Part shown: in pieces, positions 28,427 through 38,800 of the stretch
Position numbering within the stretch: the first letter of the stretch is position 1
Layout: the number at the start of each line of letters is the position of its first letter
From: an uncultured Eubacteriales bacterium
GTDB taxonomy: Bacteria; Bacillota; Clostridia; Lachnospirales; Lachnospiraceae
Direction of reading: 5' to 3'
Assembly: GCA_949292785.1 (NCBI GenBank)
Contig: CASFBK010000015.1
Span: 27,923-91,922 of the forward strand
Length of the DNA stretch: 64,000 bases
The notes under the pieces: model-generated
What the model was told of the DNA's origin: nothing
Database searches by the model: none
Seen by the model: only the letters and a program-made list of their open reading frames with translations
Translations under genes and position numbers: made by a program

Positions 28427-29368
28427 CTATGCAATATTACTTTTTGCTGCCTTTTCTGCTAATCTGCTGTTTCTTTCATCCAAGAGCTTGTCAATCGCAT
28501 CTACCAGCTTTCCAATCTCAGGCTTCGTCAACTGAGCATCTGCACCGAGTGCTTCGCCCTTTCTGCGTAAATCTTCATTTACCATGGATGAGAAAATAAT
28601 CAATGGAATATGCTTCAGATTTTCATCTTCCTTCACCAGCTTCGTCAATCTGTGTCCATCCATTCTCGGCATCTCAATATCTGTAATAATCAGATGAACC
28701 TTGTTGTCAAGATTTCCACCGTCACGGAATTCGCAAAGCTTTTCCCATGCTTCCTCTCCATCTGCACATATAACCAGATGTGTGTATCCTGCTTTCTTCA
28801 GACAATCCGTAATCAACTTTGATAATAACGGAGAATCCTCTGCAATTACGATTGGAGATTCGCTTCGGTTACGCTCTCCAAGCTCTGCCATATCAGATAC
28901 CTGCAATCCGGTCTCCGGACTGATATCTGTTACAATCTTTTCAAAATCAAGAATAACGATTAAACGATCCTCTAACTTAATAACTCCTGTAGATACTCCA
29001 CTTCCTTCAATATTGATGGTGGAATCCGGTTTAATAATATCTGCCCAGGATAATCTGTGAATTCCGCAAACCTCATCTACATGAAATGCAATATTTAACT
29101 TATTAAAATTGGTAATGATAAACAATCCATCCTGTTCCATATTCGGGATTCCAAGACAATTTCTCAGATTGATAACTGTTATCATAGTATCTCTAGGCAT
29201 AAATATACCCTCCACACTTGGGTGGGCATTCGGAATCGGAGTTACTGGCTGATATGTTAAAATTTCACGAATCTTAGCAACATTAATACCATAATGATTT
29301 CCCGCCAAGGTAAATTCCAACACCTCCAGTTCATTTGTGCCATTCTCTAAAAGAATATTTGTATCCAT
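28427..29368 (-). CDS. cheV: Chemotaxis protein CheV (CheW-receiver fusion)
   Basis: Adaptor that couples chemoreceptors to CheA and is tuned by phosphorylation. 313 residues: CheW-like domain (~15-165; EFTLAGNHYGINVAKIREI, INLRNCLGIP) and a C-terminal receiver (~175-300) with acidic pair in VIAEDSPLL, phospho-Asp in IITDIEMPRMDG, and Lys in LTKPE. Works with the two chemoreceptors at 10.3-13.8 kb; no cheA/cheW here. AGAAGG before the ATG. Confidence 0.95.
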   Translation of the reverse strand: MDTNILLENGTNELEVLEFTLAGNHYGINVAKIREILTYQPVTPIPNAHPSVEGIFMPRDTMITVINLRNCLGIPNMEQDGLFIITNFNKLNIAFHVDEVCGIHRLSWADIIKPDSTINIEGSGVSTGVIKLEDRLIVILDFEKIVTDISPETGLQVSDMAELGERNRSESPIVIAEDSPLLSKLITDCLKKAGYTHLVICADGEEAWEKLCEFRDGGNLDNKVHLIITDIEMPRMDGHRLTKLVKEDENLKHIPLIIFSSMVNEDLRRKGEALGADAQLTKPEIGKLVDAIDKLLDERNSRLAEKAAKSNIA

Positions 29369-29533
29369 AGTACCTTCTCCTCTCCGGCATCTTGCTCATA
29401 CCGCTTATCTGTCCGTGGTGTGCACTCGTTCCCGCACTGCACATCGCTTATGCGAATATTATATCACATCATTTTCCAAAAATATATAATATTTTTTATA
29501 TTTTTTCAAACTTTTCCAATATATGACCACTTT

Positions 29534-30247
29534 TTACATGGTGGCATTTCCATTGACTCCGTTTATCTGAACACCAGCCTGCACAGAACTAATCTCTGCC
29601 GTCTCTTCTAATGGCACTTCAAAAATAAGAACTGCCTCTTGGGTTGCTCCTGGCGCTAAAGTCGCTGAATAGGTCGATAAATCATCCGGCAACAATGTAA
29701 CCTCATTCTTACGGGCAGAAGTTCCATTTAATGATAATGTAAATATGGGTTTCATATTTAAGATATTACATACTGCTTCTTCACTGCCTGTATTGGTAAG
29801 TGTATACTTCATGACAAAATAAGTATTGCCTTCTGACGCTGCCATGGAAAAATAGTCGCTTTCTTCATAGTCACTTTTCAGTTCATATCCCATATATTTT
29901 ACTTCTACTCCCGGTATCCCGAGCGCTTCCGTCAGGCTCACTTCCTGTCCGGCCTCTTCTTCCGATTGTAACGGTTCCTGTGTATCATCCGGCTTGTCCT
30001 GACCTTCTTCGTTGATATCTTCTTCCTCCGGAACTACTGTCTCTTCTTCGTCTGCTTCTTCTTCCTCAGCTGCAACATACGTCAACCCATCCTGCTGACG
30101 CTTATTGAACTTCGCCACTGTCCCGGCAGAATAATTTACAATGATTGCTTCCTCACTCTCCGTCAATGTGGTCAATTCTTCTCCACAGCCCGTCAGAAGC
30201 ATCCCTGCCACTATAATGACTGCGCCTTTTTTCATGAATCCTTTCAT
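29534..30247 (-). CDS. Lipoprotein with acidic linker and DUF4352-like domain
   Basis: 237 residues. A signal peptide with lipobox LLTGC anchors it at the outer membrane face. Residues ~60-105 are a Glu/Asp-rich linker. The C-terminal ~125 residues are all-beta with NTYFVMKYTLTNTGSEEAVC and LAPGATQEAVLIFEVP, a pattern of immunoglobulin-like DUF4352-type domains. Function unknown. Directly downstream of a two-component pair, and with its own promoter at 30292-30320, it might be a regulator target or accessory sensor. Confidence 0.8.
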   Translation of the reverse strand: MKGFMKKGAVIIVAGMLLTGCGEELTTLTESEEAIIVNYSAGTVAKFNKRQQDGLTYVAAEEEEADEEETVVPEEEDINEEGQDKPDDTQEPLQSEEEAGQEVSLTEALGIPGVEVKYMGYELKSDYEESDYFSMAASEGNTYFVMKYTLTNTGSEEAVCNILNMKPIFTLSLNGTSARKNEVTLLPDDLSTYSATLAPGATQEAVLIFEVPLEETAEISSVQAGVQINGVNGNATM

Positions 30248-30291
30248 AGGCCCTCTCCTTTTCTACGCTGTCTTTCATCCAATATAATTTT

Positions 30292-30320
30292 ATTCTACCA
30301 TTATTTTCATTGCCTCGCAA
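30292..30320 (-). promoter_or_regulatory. Promoter of the lipoprotein gene
   Basis: Minus strand TTGCGA (30320-30315), 17 nt, TAGAAT (30297-30292), in the 78-nt gap after the histidine kinase. Confidence 0.6.
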
Positions 30321-30325
30321 CTATT

Positions 30326-31798
30326 TTAACCGTTCTTCCCATCTAACTCAAACCAGAACTCTACACCGTCTTCGTAATTGATAACACCACAATCCCGGTG
30401 AAAAGATTCCATAATTGCCTTTACAATAGAAAGTCCGATTCCATTTCCGCCATATTCTCTGGTTCTTGCCTTATCTACCTTATAGAACTTCTCCCAGATG
30501 TGCTCTATCTCCGGCTCCGGAATTGGATTACCTGTATTGAATACCCCTATTCTTACGATATCTCCTGTTTTCTTTACCGTAATGACAATTCGTTTTTCTC
30601 CTAATGCATAATGAATGGCATTGCTGATATAATTTGTCAATACCTGTTCTGTCTTGAATTCATCTGCCCATACATACATCGGCTTTTCCACCTGAAAAGT
30701 TAAGTCTATCCCATTTTGTTCCCGTAATATCGCCGTTGCATTGATGACTCCCTGAATCACTTCCACCACATCAAACCGTTCAAATACTACCTGTTCGTTT
30801 CCTGATTCCAGTTGATTTAAAGTCAGCAGATTCTTCACCATTCGATTCATTTTTTCGGCTTCATCTATAATGACATCGCAGTAAAATTCCCGACTTTCCT
30901 CATCATCGTTAATACATTCCTGCAAGCCTTCCGCATAGCCCTGAATCAATGCAATCGGGGTCTTTAATTCATGGGACACGTTAGAGATAAATTCCTTGCG
31001 CATTTCATCAATCTGCTCTTTTTTCTCAATGTCAATTTTCAACTGGTTATTGGCGCTTTTTAGCTCTGATATGGTTTTCTCCAAAGTTTCTGACATCTGG
31101 TTCATATGTTCTCCTAAGAAGTCAATCTCATTTTCGCCCTTGCTTTGAAACTTGGCTTCAAAGTCCAGATTTGTCATTCTCTTAGAGATTTCTGCAAGCT
31201 GCAGAATCGGATTTGTAATCTTTTTTGTAACAAAATACAGGATAATGGCACACACAATAACAGAGGCAATTCCAACATACGCCAGAAAACGGTTGGCAAT
31301 TTCAACGCTTTCCTTAATGCTCTCTAAGGCAGTCCGCAGAAGAATCTTATTTCCATCCTGCATCGTTCCCCACATCACCAGATAATCTGATTTCAATCTG
31401 GTATCCGCCGTCTTTTCTATGGTATAATTTTCTGCATTTTCTATCACTACCGCATCCTGGCTCTGAGCAGAGAACATAATCTCTAAGAATTGCTCCAGCA
31501 GCATGTCTTTATTCGAAACATTGGATTGCATAATGGTTCCATTGGAACTGATAACCATTAGTGTAATATTACTGTTGGCACATATCTTTTCCAATTCAAT
31601 CTGAAATTCTTCTGTATCTCCATCTCCATTGGCATAAGCCGCATCTACGGTCTGAAAGGTCTCAATCAGAATATCTTTCTTATGGGATATATAATAATCC
31701 GCCAAAAGAGTAGTATTAATAAACCAGCACAGTAATACTGTGCCGGCTACAATGCTTATCATAATGGTTGTAATTTTCCTGGTTATGGAGTGTTTCAT
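30326..31798 (-). CDS. Membrane sensor histidine kinase
   Basis: 490 residues: membrane helix (~12-33), ~135-residue extracellular sensor, second helix (~170-190), HAMP (~190-245), H-box with phospho-acceptor His276 in SNVSHELKTPIALIQGY, N-box NYISNAIHYA, G-box GGNGIGLSIVKA. The ATG overlaps the response-regulator stop (ATGA), so the two are translationally coupled. Architecture is of the PhoR/VanS-like class; stimulus unknown. Confidence 0.95.
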   Translation of the reverse strand: MKHSITRKITTIMISIVAGTVLLCWFINTTLLADYYISHKKDILIETFQTVDAAYANGDGDTEEFQIELEKICANSNITLMVISSNGTIMQSNVSNKDMLLEQFLEIMFSAQSQDAVVIENAENYTIEKTADTRLKSDYLVMWGTMQDGNKILLRTALESIKESVEIANRFLAYVGIASVIVCAIILYFVTKKITNPILQLAEISKRMTNLDFEAKFQSKGENEIDFLGEHMNQMSETLEKTISELKSANNQLKIDIEKKEQIDEMRKEFISNVSHELKTPIALIQGYAEGLQECINDDEESREFYCDVIIDEAEKMNRMVKNLLTLNQLESGNEQVVFERFDVVEVIQGVINATAILREQNGIDLTFQVEKPMYVWADEFKTEQVLTNYISNAIHYALGEKRIVITVKKTGDIVRIGVFNTGNPIPEPEIEHIWEKFYKVDKARTREYGGNGIGLSIVKAIMESFHRDCGVINYEDGVEFWFELDGKNG

Positions 31799-32475
31799 TC
31801 TTCTACCTCAAACTTATAGCCCATTCCCCAGATGGTCTTAATATATTCTCCCCGGTCACCTAACTTACTACGAAGTTTTTTCACATGCGTATCAATGGTT
31901 CTTGCATCTCCAAAATAATCATAATTCCATACGTGATTCAGAATTTTTTCTCTGGAAAGGGCAATTCCCTTGTTCTCCACAAAATAGGTAAGCAATTCAA
32001 ATTCTTTATAGCTTAATTCCAGTTCCTTTCCATCTACCGTTACCTGATGCGCCAAACGGTCAATGGTAATGCCGCCAAGCTCCATAATTTCCTCTTCGCC
32101 CTTTTTACCGGTTCTGCGCAAAATAGCTTCTACCCGGGCTACCAGTATCTTGGGACTAAAGGGCTTTGATATATATTCATCTGCTCCAATATCAAACCCC
32201 AGCAGTTCATCACTTTCTTCTCCCTTGGCAGTCAGCATGATAACAGGCACCTTAGAGGTCTCACGAATTTCTTTGCAAACATCCCACCCATTTATCTTAG
32301 GCATCATCACATCCAGAATAATCAACGCAATATCTTTATTGGCATAAAACTTATCCAACGCATCTTCTCCGTCTTCTGCCTCTAACACTTCAAAATTTTG
32401 TTTTACCAGAAAATCCCGTACCAGCTTACGCATTCTGCTCTCATCATCTACTACTAATATTTTTAGCTTTTCCAT
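31795..32475 (-). CDS. OmpR/PhoB-family response regulator
   Basis: 226 residues. Receiver with VVDDESRMRK, phospho-acceptor Asp55 in LIILDVMMPKINGWD and Lys in YISKPFSPK. C-terminal winged helix (ELSYKEFELLTYFVENKG, NHVWNYDYFGDARTIDTHVKKLRSKLG). Partner of the overlapping kinase gene. Target genes unknown; the lipoprotein gene next door is a candidate. Confidence 0.96.
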   Translation of the reverse strand: MEKLKILVVDDESRMRKLVRDFLVKQNFEVLEAEDGEDALDKFYANKDIALIILDVMMPKINGWDVCKEIRETSKVPVIMLTAKGEESDELLGFDIGADEYISKPFSPKILVARVEAILRRTGKKGEEEIMELGGITIDRLAHQVTVDGKELELSYKEFELLTYFVENKGIALSREKILNHVWNYDYFGDARTIDTHVKKLRSKLGDRGEYIKTIWGMGYKFEVEE

Positions 32476-32543
32476 CTGTTATCACACCTTCCACTCTCAC
32501 TTGTTCCATATCTTAACACACAAATATGTAGAAATTGTGAATC

Positions 32544-33110
32544 TTACGGTGTTATTTCTAATTCACGTTCCTTTTCCTTTACGGTCTGTTCCCTCGCTTC
32601 TAGTTCCTGCTGCCACTGTGCATACTTGTCTATCAGTTTGTTTTCGTAATTTATGATATTCGGCTGGTCGCTCGTCATTGTAATAATCAATATTCCAATC
32701 ACTACAATAACAAGAAACAGATTCACCAGCAGACTTGTTCGTAAATTCTTTTTTGTCTGTGCCAGTCTCTTTTCCATTCTTGCTCTATCTGCTGTTTTTT
32801 CCCGCTTTGCCTTCCGTACTTCTGCTTCCTTCAAAAGTATCTCTGTAGGAATCGCCTCTATTTCCTTTTCGTTTATGCCAGGCGCGGCTGCCAGATAGTC
32901 CCGTAATTCTTTTAAGAAACTAATCCCTATCGGTGTTTCAAAAAGCTGTTCTGCAATGAGCTTATGATACAGCTGCAACACTTTTTCCGGATTCTCCATA
33001 TCGGTATTCTCTTTGATATACTGTACCCCATCTGATTCCCGCTTTGCCTGTTCTGCGATTTTTTCATCGGTAAAATAGAATCCTTCTATTATCCTTCCCT
33101 TTTCTTTCAT
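32544..33110 (-). CDS. Uncharacterised single-span membrane protein
   Basis: 188 residues I do not recognise. The N-terminal ~115 residues are helical and charged. One membrane helix lies at ~125-147 (TSLLVNLFLVIVVIGILIITM), followed by a short, probably extracytoplasmic, coiled-coil-like tail (QWQQELEAREQTVKEKEREL). Starts 13 nt after the EIIC-EAL fusion gene, so it is probably co-expressed with it and may be a partner. Confidence 0.75.
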   Translation of the reverse strand: MKEKGRIIEGFYFTDEKIAEQAKRESDGVQYIKENTDMENPEKVLQLYHKLIAEQLFETPIGISFLKELRDYLAAAPGINEKEIEAIPTEILLKEAEVRKAKREKTADRARMEKRLAQTKKNLRTSLLVNLFLVIVVIGILIITMTSDQPNIINYENKLIDKYAQWQQELEAREQTVKEKERELEITP

Positions 33111-33123
33111 GCCATTTCCTCAC

Positions 33124-35214
33124 TTATTTTTCCCAACAATTTTTGCACAGATTTTCTATAAATTCTTCTAAAAGCATAGGTTTTCCATACAAATACCCCT
33201 GATAATAATGGCATCCAAGTTCATCTAGTTTTTGACGCTGTTCCTCTGTTTCTACATACTCTGCAATCACTTTTATTCCCAATTTTCTGCCTAGCTCTAC
33301 AATAGATGCCACTATCTTCTGATTGGTTTCTTTCTCTAAAATATGACGCACTAAAGAACCATCCAGCTTCACCACATCAAAATTATCGGATTGCAGATAA
33401 ATCAAAGAAGTATGTCCCATTCCAAAATCATCGATGAGCAGCTTATGTCCTTCTTCCTTTAACTGCTGTATTTTCCTGGTTACCATTTCCGAATTCGTCA
33501 GAACATCCTGTTCCGTAATTTCTAACCATAATTTTTCTGCCGGTATCTGATATTCCTTTCGTTTGGTTTTTATGTACTCTTCAATTTCCCAATTCAGGGA
33601 ATGTGCTGTGATATTTATGGATATCTTGAAATCTTCTTTATAGCTTTCACGTATCTGACGGATTGCTTCTACTGCCGTATCAATGATTTGCTGTTCCAGT
33701 TCCGGTAAAATACCACCTTCTGTTGCAAGATATATAATAAGAGGCGGATAAATGAATCCATAATCCGTATGCTGCCAGCGAAGCAGCGCCTCTCCTCCGA
33801 TATATTTTCCCTGCCGGTTTACCTGGGGCTGATATAGCAGATATAATCTTTTATTTTTCAAATCTGCCTTTAATTCCTGAAGGAGCATTCGTGCAACCAT
33901 GCCGGAATCGTCAAAGCGATGGAAAAAGTCCGCATTTTCTCCCTTTTTTTCACATTCCTGCAATTCACTTACCAGATTCTTAATCTTCTCTCCCATCCGA
34001 TAATCATAAATATCCTCATACATTCTTAAAAACGGAACATACATGGCAATTCCTAATACAACAATGAATAATTGCAGGATACTTCCTGCAACAGATTCTG
34101 TTGCCATATATCCGCTAAATATAATCGGCATAGTCCAGCTGATTTCATGGGTAACACATGGAACCAGTCCCAATACAGTTGCTCCATAAGACACCAGTAA
34201 TGCCATAATGGGAACACATACAAACGGAATTGCCAGAACCGGATTTAAAATAATGGGAATTCCAAAATTCAAGATTTCATTTGAGTTGAATATCACAGTA
34301 GGCAATGCAATCTTTCCAAGGCTGCGCATTCTCTTTTTCCGCGCAAAGATAAATATTCCAAGCAATACACAGATTGTTGTTCCGCATCCGCCCATCATAA
34401 CAAAGGTATCAAAGAAACTCTTGCTGAAAATAACATTTTCACCAATCGCCGAAAAATTATCAAGAGCTACCGTCTCCATCATATGGCTTCCATGGAAACC
34501 AAGCCCCCATAGAACATGTACCAATACAGTATACAACAAGGCGGAGAGAAAACCATTTCCCGTTCCTTCGAATCCCTTATAAGCAAGTCCTGTCAGCAGT
34601 GTATACACACTTTCCTCCCCCGACAACGTTGTTACTATATATTGTATCAAAGCAAAACTTCCAATGGTAATGGCCGCAGGAAAAATGCTCTGAATCGCAT
34701 TTGCAGGAATTGTTTCCATTCCTACCGTATATTTTTTCAGAGAAATACGTTCTATCTCTTTCAGTTTTGAAAACATAAAGCAAGACAACAGTCCTACAAT
34801 AAGCGCAAAGAAACAACCGGTATTCCCCAGAATATACAGCTTCGTCCCTTCGTCTACCGTTCCAATCTGTGTTCCAAAGCTTGCAATCGCCGTTACAATA
34901 TAGAAAATTATCTTATCTATTTCTTCCCCTTTTTCCATGGCATAGCTGATACTCAAAGAGATTACAAGTGCCATGGAAAACATTCCAAAGGTTCCCTGAT
35001 AAATGCTTTCTAAAAGCTTAGAAATTATGGCAAACTTCTCTGTTATAAAAAAGCGAAAAGCTTCATTGGGAAAATACAAAATTGCGTATGCGACTGCTCC
35101 CACTACCAGAATGGGCACTATCATGGTTAGCCCTCTTCGCACAACAGACAGCAAATGGCTGCTCTCTATTTTATAAAAACTTTTCATCATATGCTTCTTT
35201 ATATTTCTTTCCAT
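33124..35214 (-). CDS. PTS EIIC-like membrane domain fused to EAL c-di-GMP phosphodiesterase
   Basis: 696 residues. Residues ~15-410 match a lactose/cellobiose-type EIIC permease: multiple helices, the EIIC loop GLGFHGSHMM, and NFGIPIILNPVLAIPF. Residues ~440-690 are an EAL domain with catalytic residues kept: E475 of EALLRW, Asn in ISINITAHS, Glu in LEITEQD, DDFG in IDDFGMGHTS, Lys in VVKLDGSL, AEYVE, and QGYLYGKP. It should hydrolyse c-di-GMP. No EIIA/EIIB domain or gene is nearby, so the EIIC part more likely senses than transports sugar; this is inference. Confidence 0.9.
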   Translation of the reverse strand: MERNIKKHMMKSFYKIESSHLLSVVRRGLTMIVPILVVGAVAYAILYFPNEAFRFFITEKFAIISKLLESIYQGTFGMFSMALVISLSISYAMEKGEEIDKIIFYIVTAIASFGTQIGTVDEGTKLYILGNTGCFFALIVGLLSCFMFSKLKEIERISLKKYTVGMETIPANAIQSIFPAAITIGSFALIQYIVTTLSGEESVYTLLTGLAYKGFEGTGNGFLSALLYTVLVHVLWGLGFHGSHMMETVALDNFSAIGENVIFSKSFFDTFVMMGGCGTTICVLLGIFIFARKKRMRSLGKIALPTVIFNSNEILNFGIPIILNPVLAIPFVCVPIMALLVSYGATVLGLVPCVTHEISWTMPIIFSGYMATESVAGSILQLFIVVLGIAMYVPFLRMYEDIYDYRMGEKIKNLVSELQECEKKGENADFFHRFDDSGMVARMLLQELKADLKNKRLYLLYQPQVNRQGKYIGGEALLRWQHTDYGFIYPPLIIYLATEGGILPELEQQIIDTAVEAIRQIRESYKEDFKISINITAHSLNWEIEEYIKTKRKEYQIPAEKLWLEITEQDVLTNSEMVTRKIQQLKEEGHKLLIDDFGMGHTSLIYLQSDNFDVVKLDGSLVRHILEKETNQKIVASIVELGRKLGIKVIAEYVETEEQRQKLDELGCHYYQGYLYGKPMLLEEFIENLCKNCWEK

Positions 35215-35262
35215 CGTTTGTACTCCATTTTATATTCCACCATAATTGCTTCACTATTTGAT

Positions 35263-35291
35263 AGTATACCATAACAAGCAAAAACTTCCAA
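35263..35291 (-). promoter_or_regulatory. Promoter of the EIIC-EAL gene
   Basis: Minus strand TTGGAA (35291-35286), 17 nt, TATACT (35268-35263), ~50 nt before the ATG. Confidence 0.65.
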
Positions 35292-35346
35292 TTATTTCTC
35301 TTTTCTTTGTACAAAAAACACAAGAAATTGATATATTTCTATGAAA

Positions 35347-35380
35347 ATAAAAAGAGCTCAGTATCATCATACTGAACCCA
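35347..35380 (-). terminator. Terminator after tmRNA gene
   Basis: GTTCAGTAT / ATACTGAGC stem with 4-nt loop, 15-20 nt after the tmRNA 3' end, then TCTTTTTATTTTC on the minus strand. Confidence 0.85.
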
Positions 35381-35394
35381 TTCCTATACATTAG

Positions 35395-35737
35395 TGGAGC
35401 TGAGGGGAATCGAACCCCTGTCCGAAAGTCAATCCACTATGGCGTCTCCCATTACAGTTATTCTTTTGACATTCCCTCTACTGCACGCCGGATAACAGGC
35501 TTACAGCTTCAGTAGCTTCATAATACGCCCATATGCGCAAAGCTTTGCATAAGTCGTTTCCCACATGGTCGAAGCCGGGATCTTAAACTGTGGGTGGTCT
35601 AAGGCCGACTGCTGCAACTAGGCAGCGTATGCTAAATTATCTTCAGCGTTTATATTTAGTGTTTCCGTTGATGAGGCGGTCGAGCCCGCCAATGGCTTCC
35701 ATAGCTTCACAACCCCCGTCGAAACCAGTACAACCCC
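35395..35737 (-). ncRNA. ssrA: Transfer-messenger RNA
   Basis: The 5' end GGGGTTGTACTGGTTTCGAC and 3' T-arm (GGTTCGATTCCCCTCAGCTCC) are diagnostic. The acceptor pairs GGGGUUG with CAGCUCC (one G-U). The tag frame ends with codons for NAEDNLAYAA then TAG (around 35610-35660); the exact resume codon is not clear to me. The genomic bases after the discriminator A are CTA, not CCA, so CCA must be added or repaired after transcription. Partner SmpB is encoded at 59197-59664. It rescues stalled ribosomes. Confidence 0.96.
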
Positions 35738-35771
35738 TGGTTTGATGGCTGATGTTGTTTAGCAGTATATT

Positions 35772-35800
35772 ATTATATCAATAGCATCAAAAAAAGTCAA
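35772..35800 (-). promoter_or_regulatory. Promoter of ssrA
   Basis: Minus strand TTGACT (35800-35795), 17 nt, TATAAT (35777-35772). Start ~35765, giving a ~28-nt 5' leader to be removed by RNase P. Confidence 0.85.
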
Positions 35801-35847
35801 GAAAATGCTTTTATAACTTTAGATATAATTTTCCAAACTGATACAAA

Positions 35848-35881
35848 CACTGCGTATCTTAGTTCTCTAAAATACGCAGTG
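35848..35881 (-). terminator. Hairpin after the large surface protein gene
   Basis: CACTGCGTAT / ATACGCAGTG 10-bp stem, 14-nt loop, 17 nt past the stop; weak U run (TTTGTAT). Confidence 0.7.
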
Positions 35882-35897
35882 CTATATTGCTTTTTTA

Positions 35898-38800
35898 TTA
35901 CTTTTTCTTTAAAAGCCGCTTTCCTGTACCTTTTCCGAAAAATCCGGTAGCGTAACCGGCTCCTACTCCTGCTACACCTACTGCCACTGCAATACCGCCT
36001 ATCATTAATGGTTTATTGGCACTCCAGGAGGCGATTACTGCTGCTTCTGAGATTTCTACACTGATTACTTTCCTTGTAGTGTTCCCCGCCAAATCTTCTG
36101 CACTTACTTCAATCGTATGTGTTCCTTTTTGACTCAAGGTTTCCTGATAGCTATTCGTTTCTGCATCAAATGCCTTCTTTTCACCATCTACCAGAACTTC
36201 TTTCATGATATCCTTCGCATCTGCCAGAGATACGCTCCATGCGATGTCGCTATCAGACTTCATTCCATCTTCAACACCATTAAAAATAACCTTAGGCTCT
36301 GTATTATCCACGATAAATTCTGCCTGTGCTATCGCTTTATGTCCCACTTCATCGGAAACGTCCATTCTGAATACATACTTTCCTTCCTCTGTTACCTCAG
36401 ATACTCCATCATATTCATCACTATTTAAGTACATGGAGATGGTAGGAACCGTCAGGTCATTTATCATCTCACTCAATTCATATGGCAGCTTAAATACCTG
36501 ATAATACTTTCCGTTTATTTCATCTACATGTCTGATAACCGGGTCAGAGGTATCAACCGTTACTGTTTTTCTCGCAGTTGATTCATTTCCTGCCTTATCT
36601 ACCGCTGTAATAATAGAGGTGTAGATTCCTTCTTCTTTCAACTCGTAAGACAGAGAGGATTCCTTTCCACTGTTTACCCAGTTTCCTACGTTAATATCTG
36701 TCACATTTCCTTCTGCATCCTCTTTCTGCACCTGAATGGATACATTGTTGGTATCAAAATAAGATTCTACCACATCGCAAGATAATGTAATCGCATTTCC
36801 TGTAATCAGATAGTCTCCTGCGCCATTGATACTAACCTCCGGCGCTGTCTTATCTACCGTAAAAATCAACTGCTGTACCGCCGCCTGATTTCCTGCTGCA
36901 TCCTTAGCCTGAACTTCAATCTGATAGGTTCCGTCCTCACCAAAGCTTCTTGACAGACTGCTGCTCTTGCCCTGATTATTCCAATTTCCAAAGTCTACAT
37001 TACCAGTCTGTCCATCCAGTGTTCTGGTTACATTAATTGTAACTGTATTGGTATCAAAGAAAGACTCTTCCACATTTACTTCTACCGGAACATCGGAAGC
37101 ATGATAGGAATCATTCTGCGGTCCGTTGATTTCTATCTTAGGTGCAGTCTTGTCAATCGTAAACGATATCTGTTTTGGAACTGCTGCATTTCCTGCCGCA
37201 TCTACTGCATTTACAGTTACCACATACATACCGTCTTCTGAGAAAGCATAGCTTTTCTTAGAAGACACACTATCAGAAACAAATTTCTCCATTCCGTAAT
37301 CACTGGTAACTCCATCAATCGTTCTTGTTGCAGATACAGTTACATTGTTAAACTCATAAATCTGTTCGTCTACTTTTACGGTTAAGCTTTCTGTCTGATT
37401 GGAAAATGAACCATTTTCTATTCCACTAAATGAAATCACCGGTGCCGTCTTATCAAAGTAGATTACTTCTGACTTCTCTGACTGATTTCCTGCATTATCC
37501 GTAACCTTTACCTGTAACGTATACCCTGCACTGCTTGCCGCTTCTTCTGTTATCTGAATATCCTGTTGGTCCATATATACCAGGTCTGTATGACTGTTAT
37601 CCGTAAAATCATTCTGATATACAGTCTTACCATTTAAGATATATTCTACATTTCTCAATCCGGATTGTTCATCCTGCGTAATTACATGGAAGTTCACATC
37701 TCCTTTTTGCCATTTCGTATTATCTACATCTGTGGTAATGGTAATTTCTGCCTGTATACTCTCATAAATAATCCCGTCTGATACACTGACTTCTGAGGAA
37801 TGTCCTGCGTTGTCCACAGCATAAGCGGATACGGTTCCCTTAAAGTTCTCCGGTAATTCCACTTCTGCAGTCGCACCCTGAATCATCATCACTTCCCCGT
37901 CTTTTCCACCCTGTGTATACCATACCGCATATTCTTTCACCTGAGACATACTGTCACTACTCTGAATTACCGCCACAACCCTTTCGTTGCAAAAATATCC
38001 AAAGGTGATGAAATTAATAACATGTGCCAGTACCGAATCATTTTCTGTTCTGAACGTTATGGATGGACCGTTGGGCGCTCCTGTATCTACATAAAACTGT
38101 TGTTCTGCTACTTCGCTGACTCTTCCTGCTTCATCCTTTGCATAAGATTTTAAAATATAAGAACCCTGCTGGGTAATTTCAGGCGGATTACTTCCGTCAA
38201 AAAGTATTTCCGGTACTGTACTTTCTTCCTGTTGTATATCATATAGCTTATAGTAGGTAAAAACTTCACTTCCGCTATCCTGTGCGGCCGGTTTCAATGT
38301 AATCTTTGGCAATGTTGCATACCAGCCATTTTCTCCATCCGGCTTATTCACCAATATTTCCGGTACAGCCGGATCTTCCTTATCGATTTTCATCTCATAT
38401 ATAATGGTTTCTGATTCTTTTCCTGCATTGCTGACTGCCTTCATGTATACAAATTTTTTCAATGTTTTCCCATCTTCACAGGAAATGGTTATCTGATTAC
38501 CACTAGTACATTCCTGCCAGTTCAGCGTACCATCTGCTGCATCAACCTGTTGAGAAGAAATCGCATACCAATATTTTGTTCCGGAAATCTGGGTTGTGTT
38601 ATTCTCCAGATTTAATGTTACATCTTCTGTTACCCACTTTCCACTATCATATCCTGATGCTGTCAAAACCGGCTGTTCCTTATCAATCTTAACGTTATCT
38701 GCTAATTTTAATGATTCACCATAGAGAAATGTTCCCTGTTGATTTGGGTCAGCTATCTTAAATCGAAGGCTTACACAATATTCTCCTGATTCACTAAATG

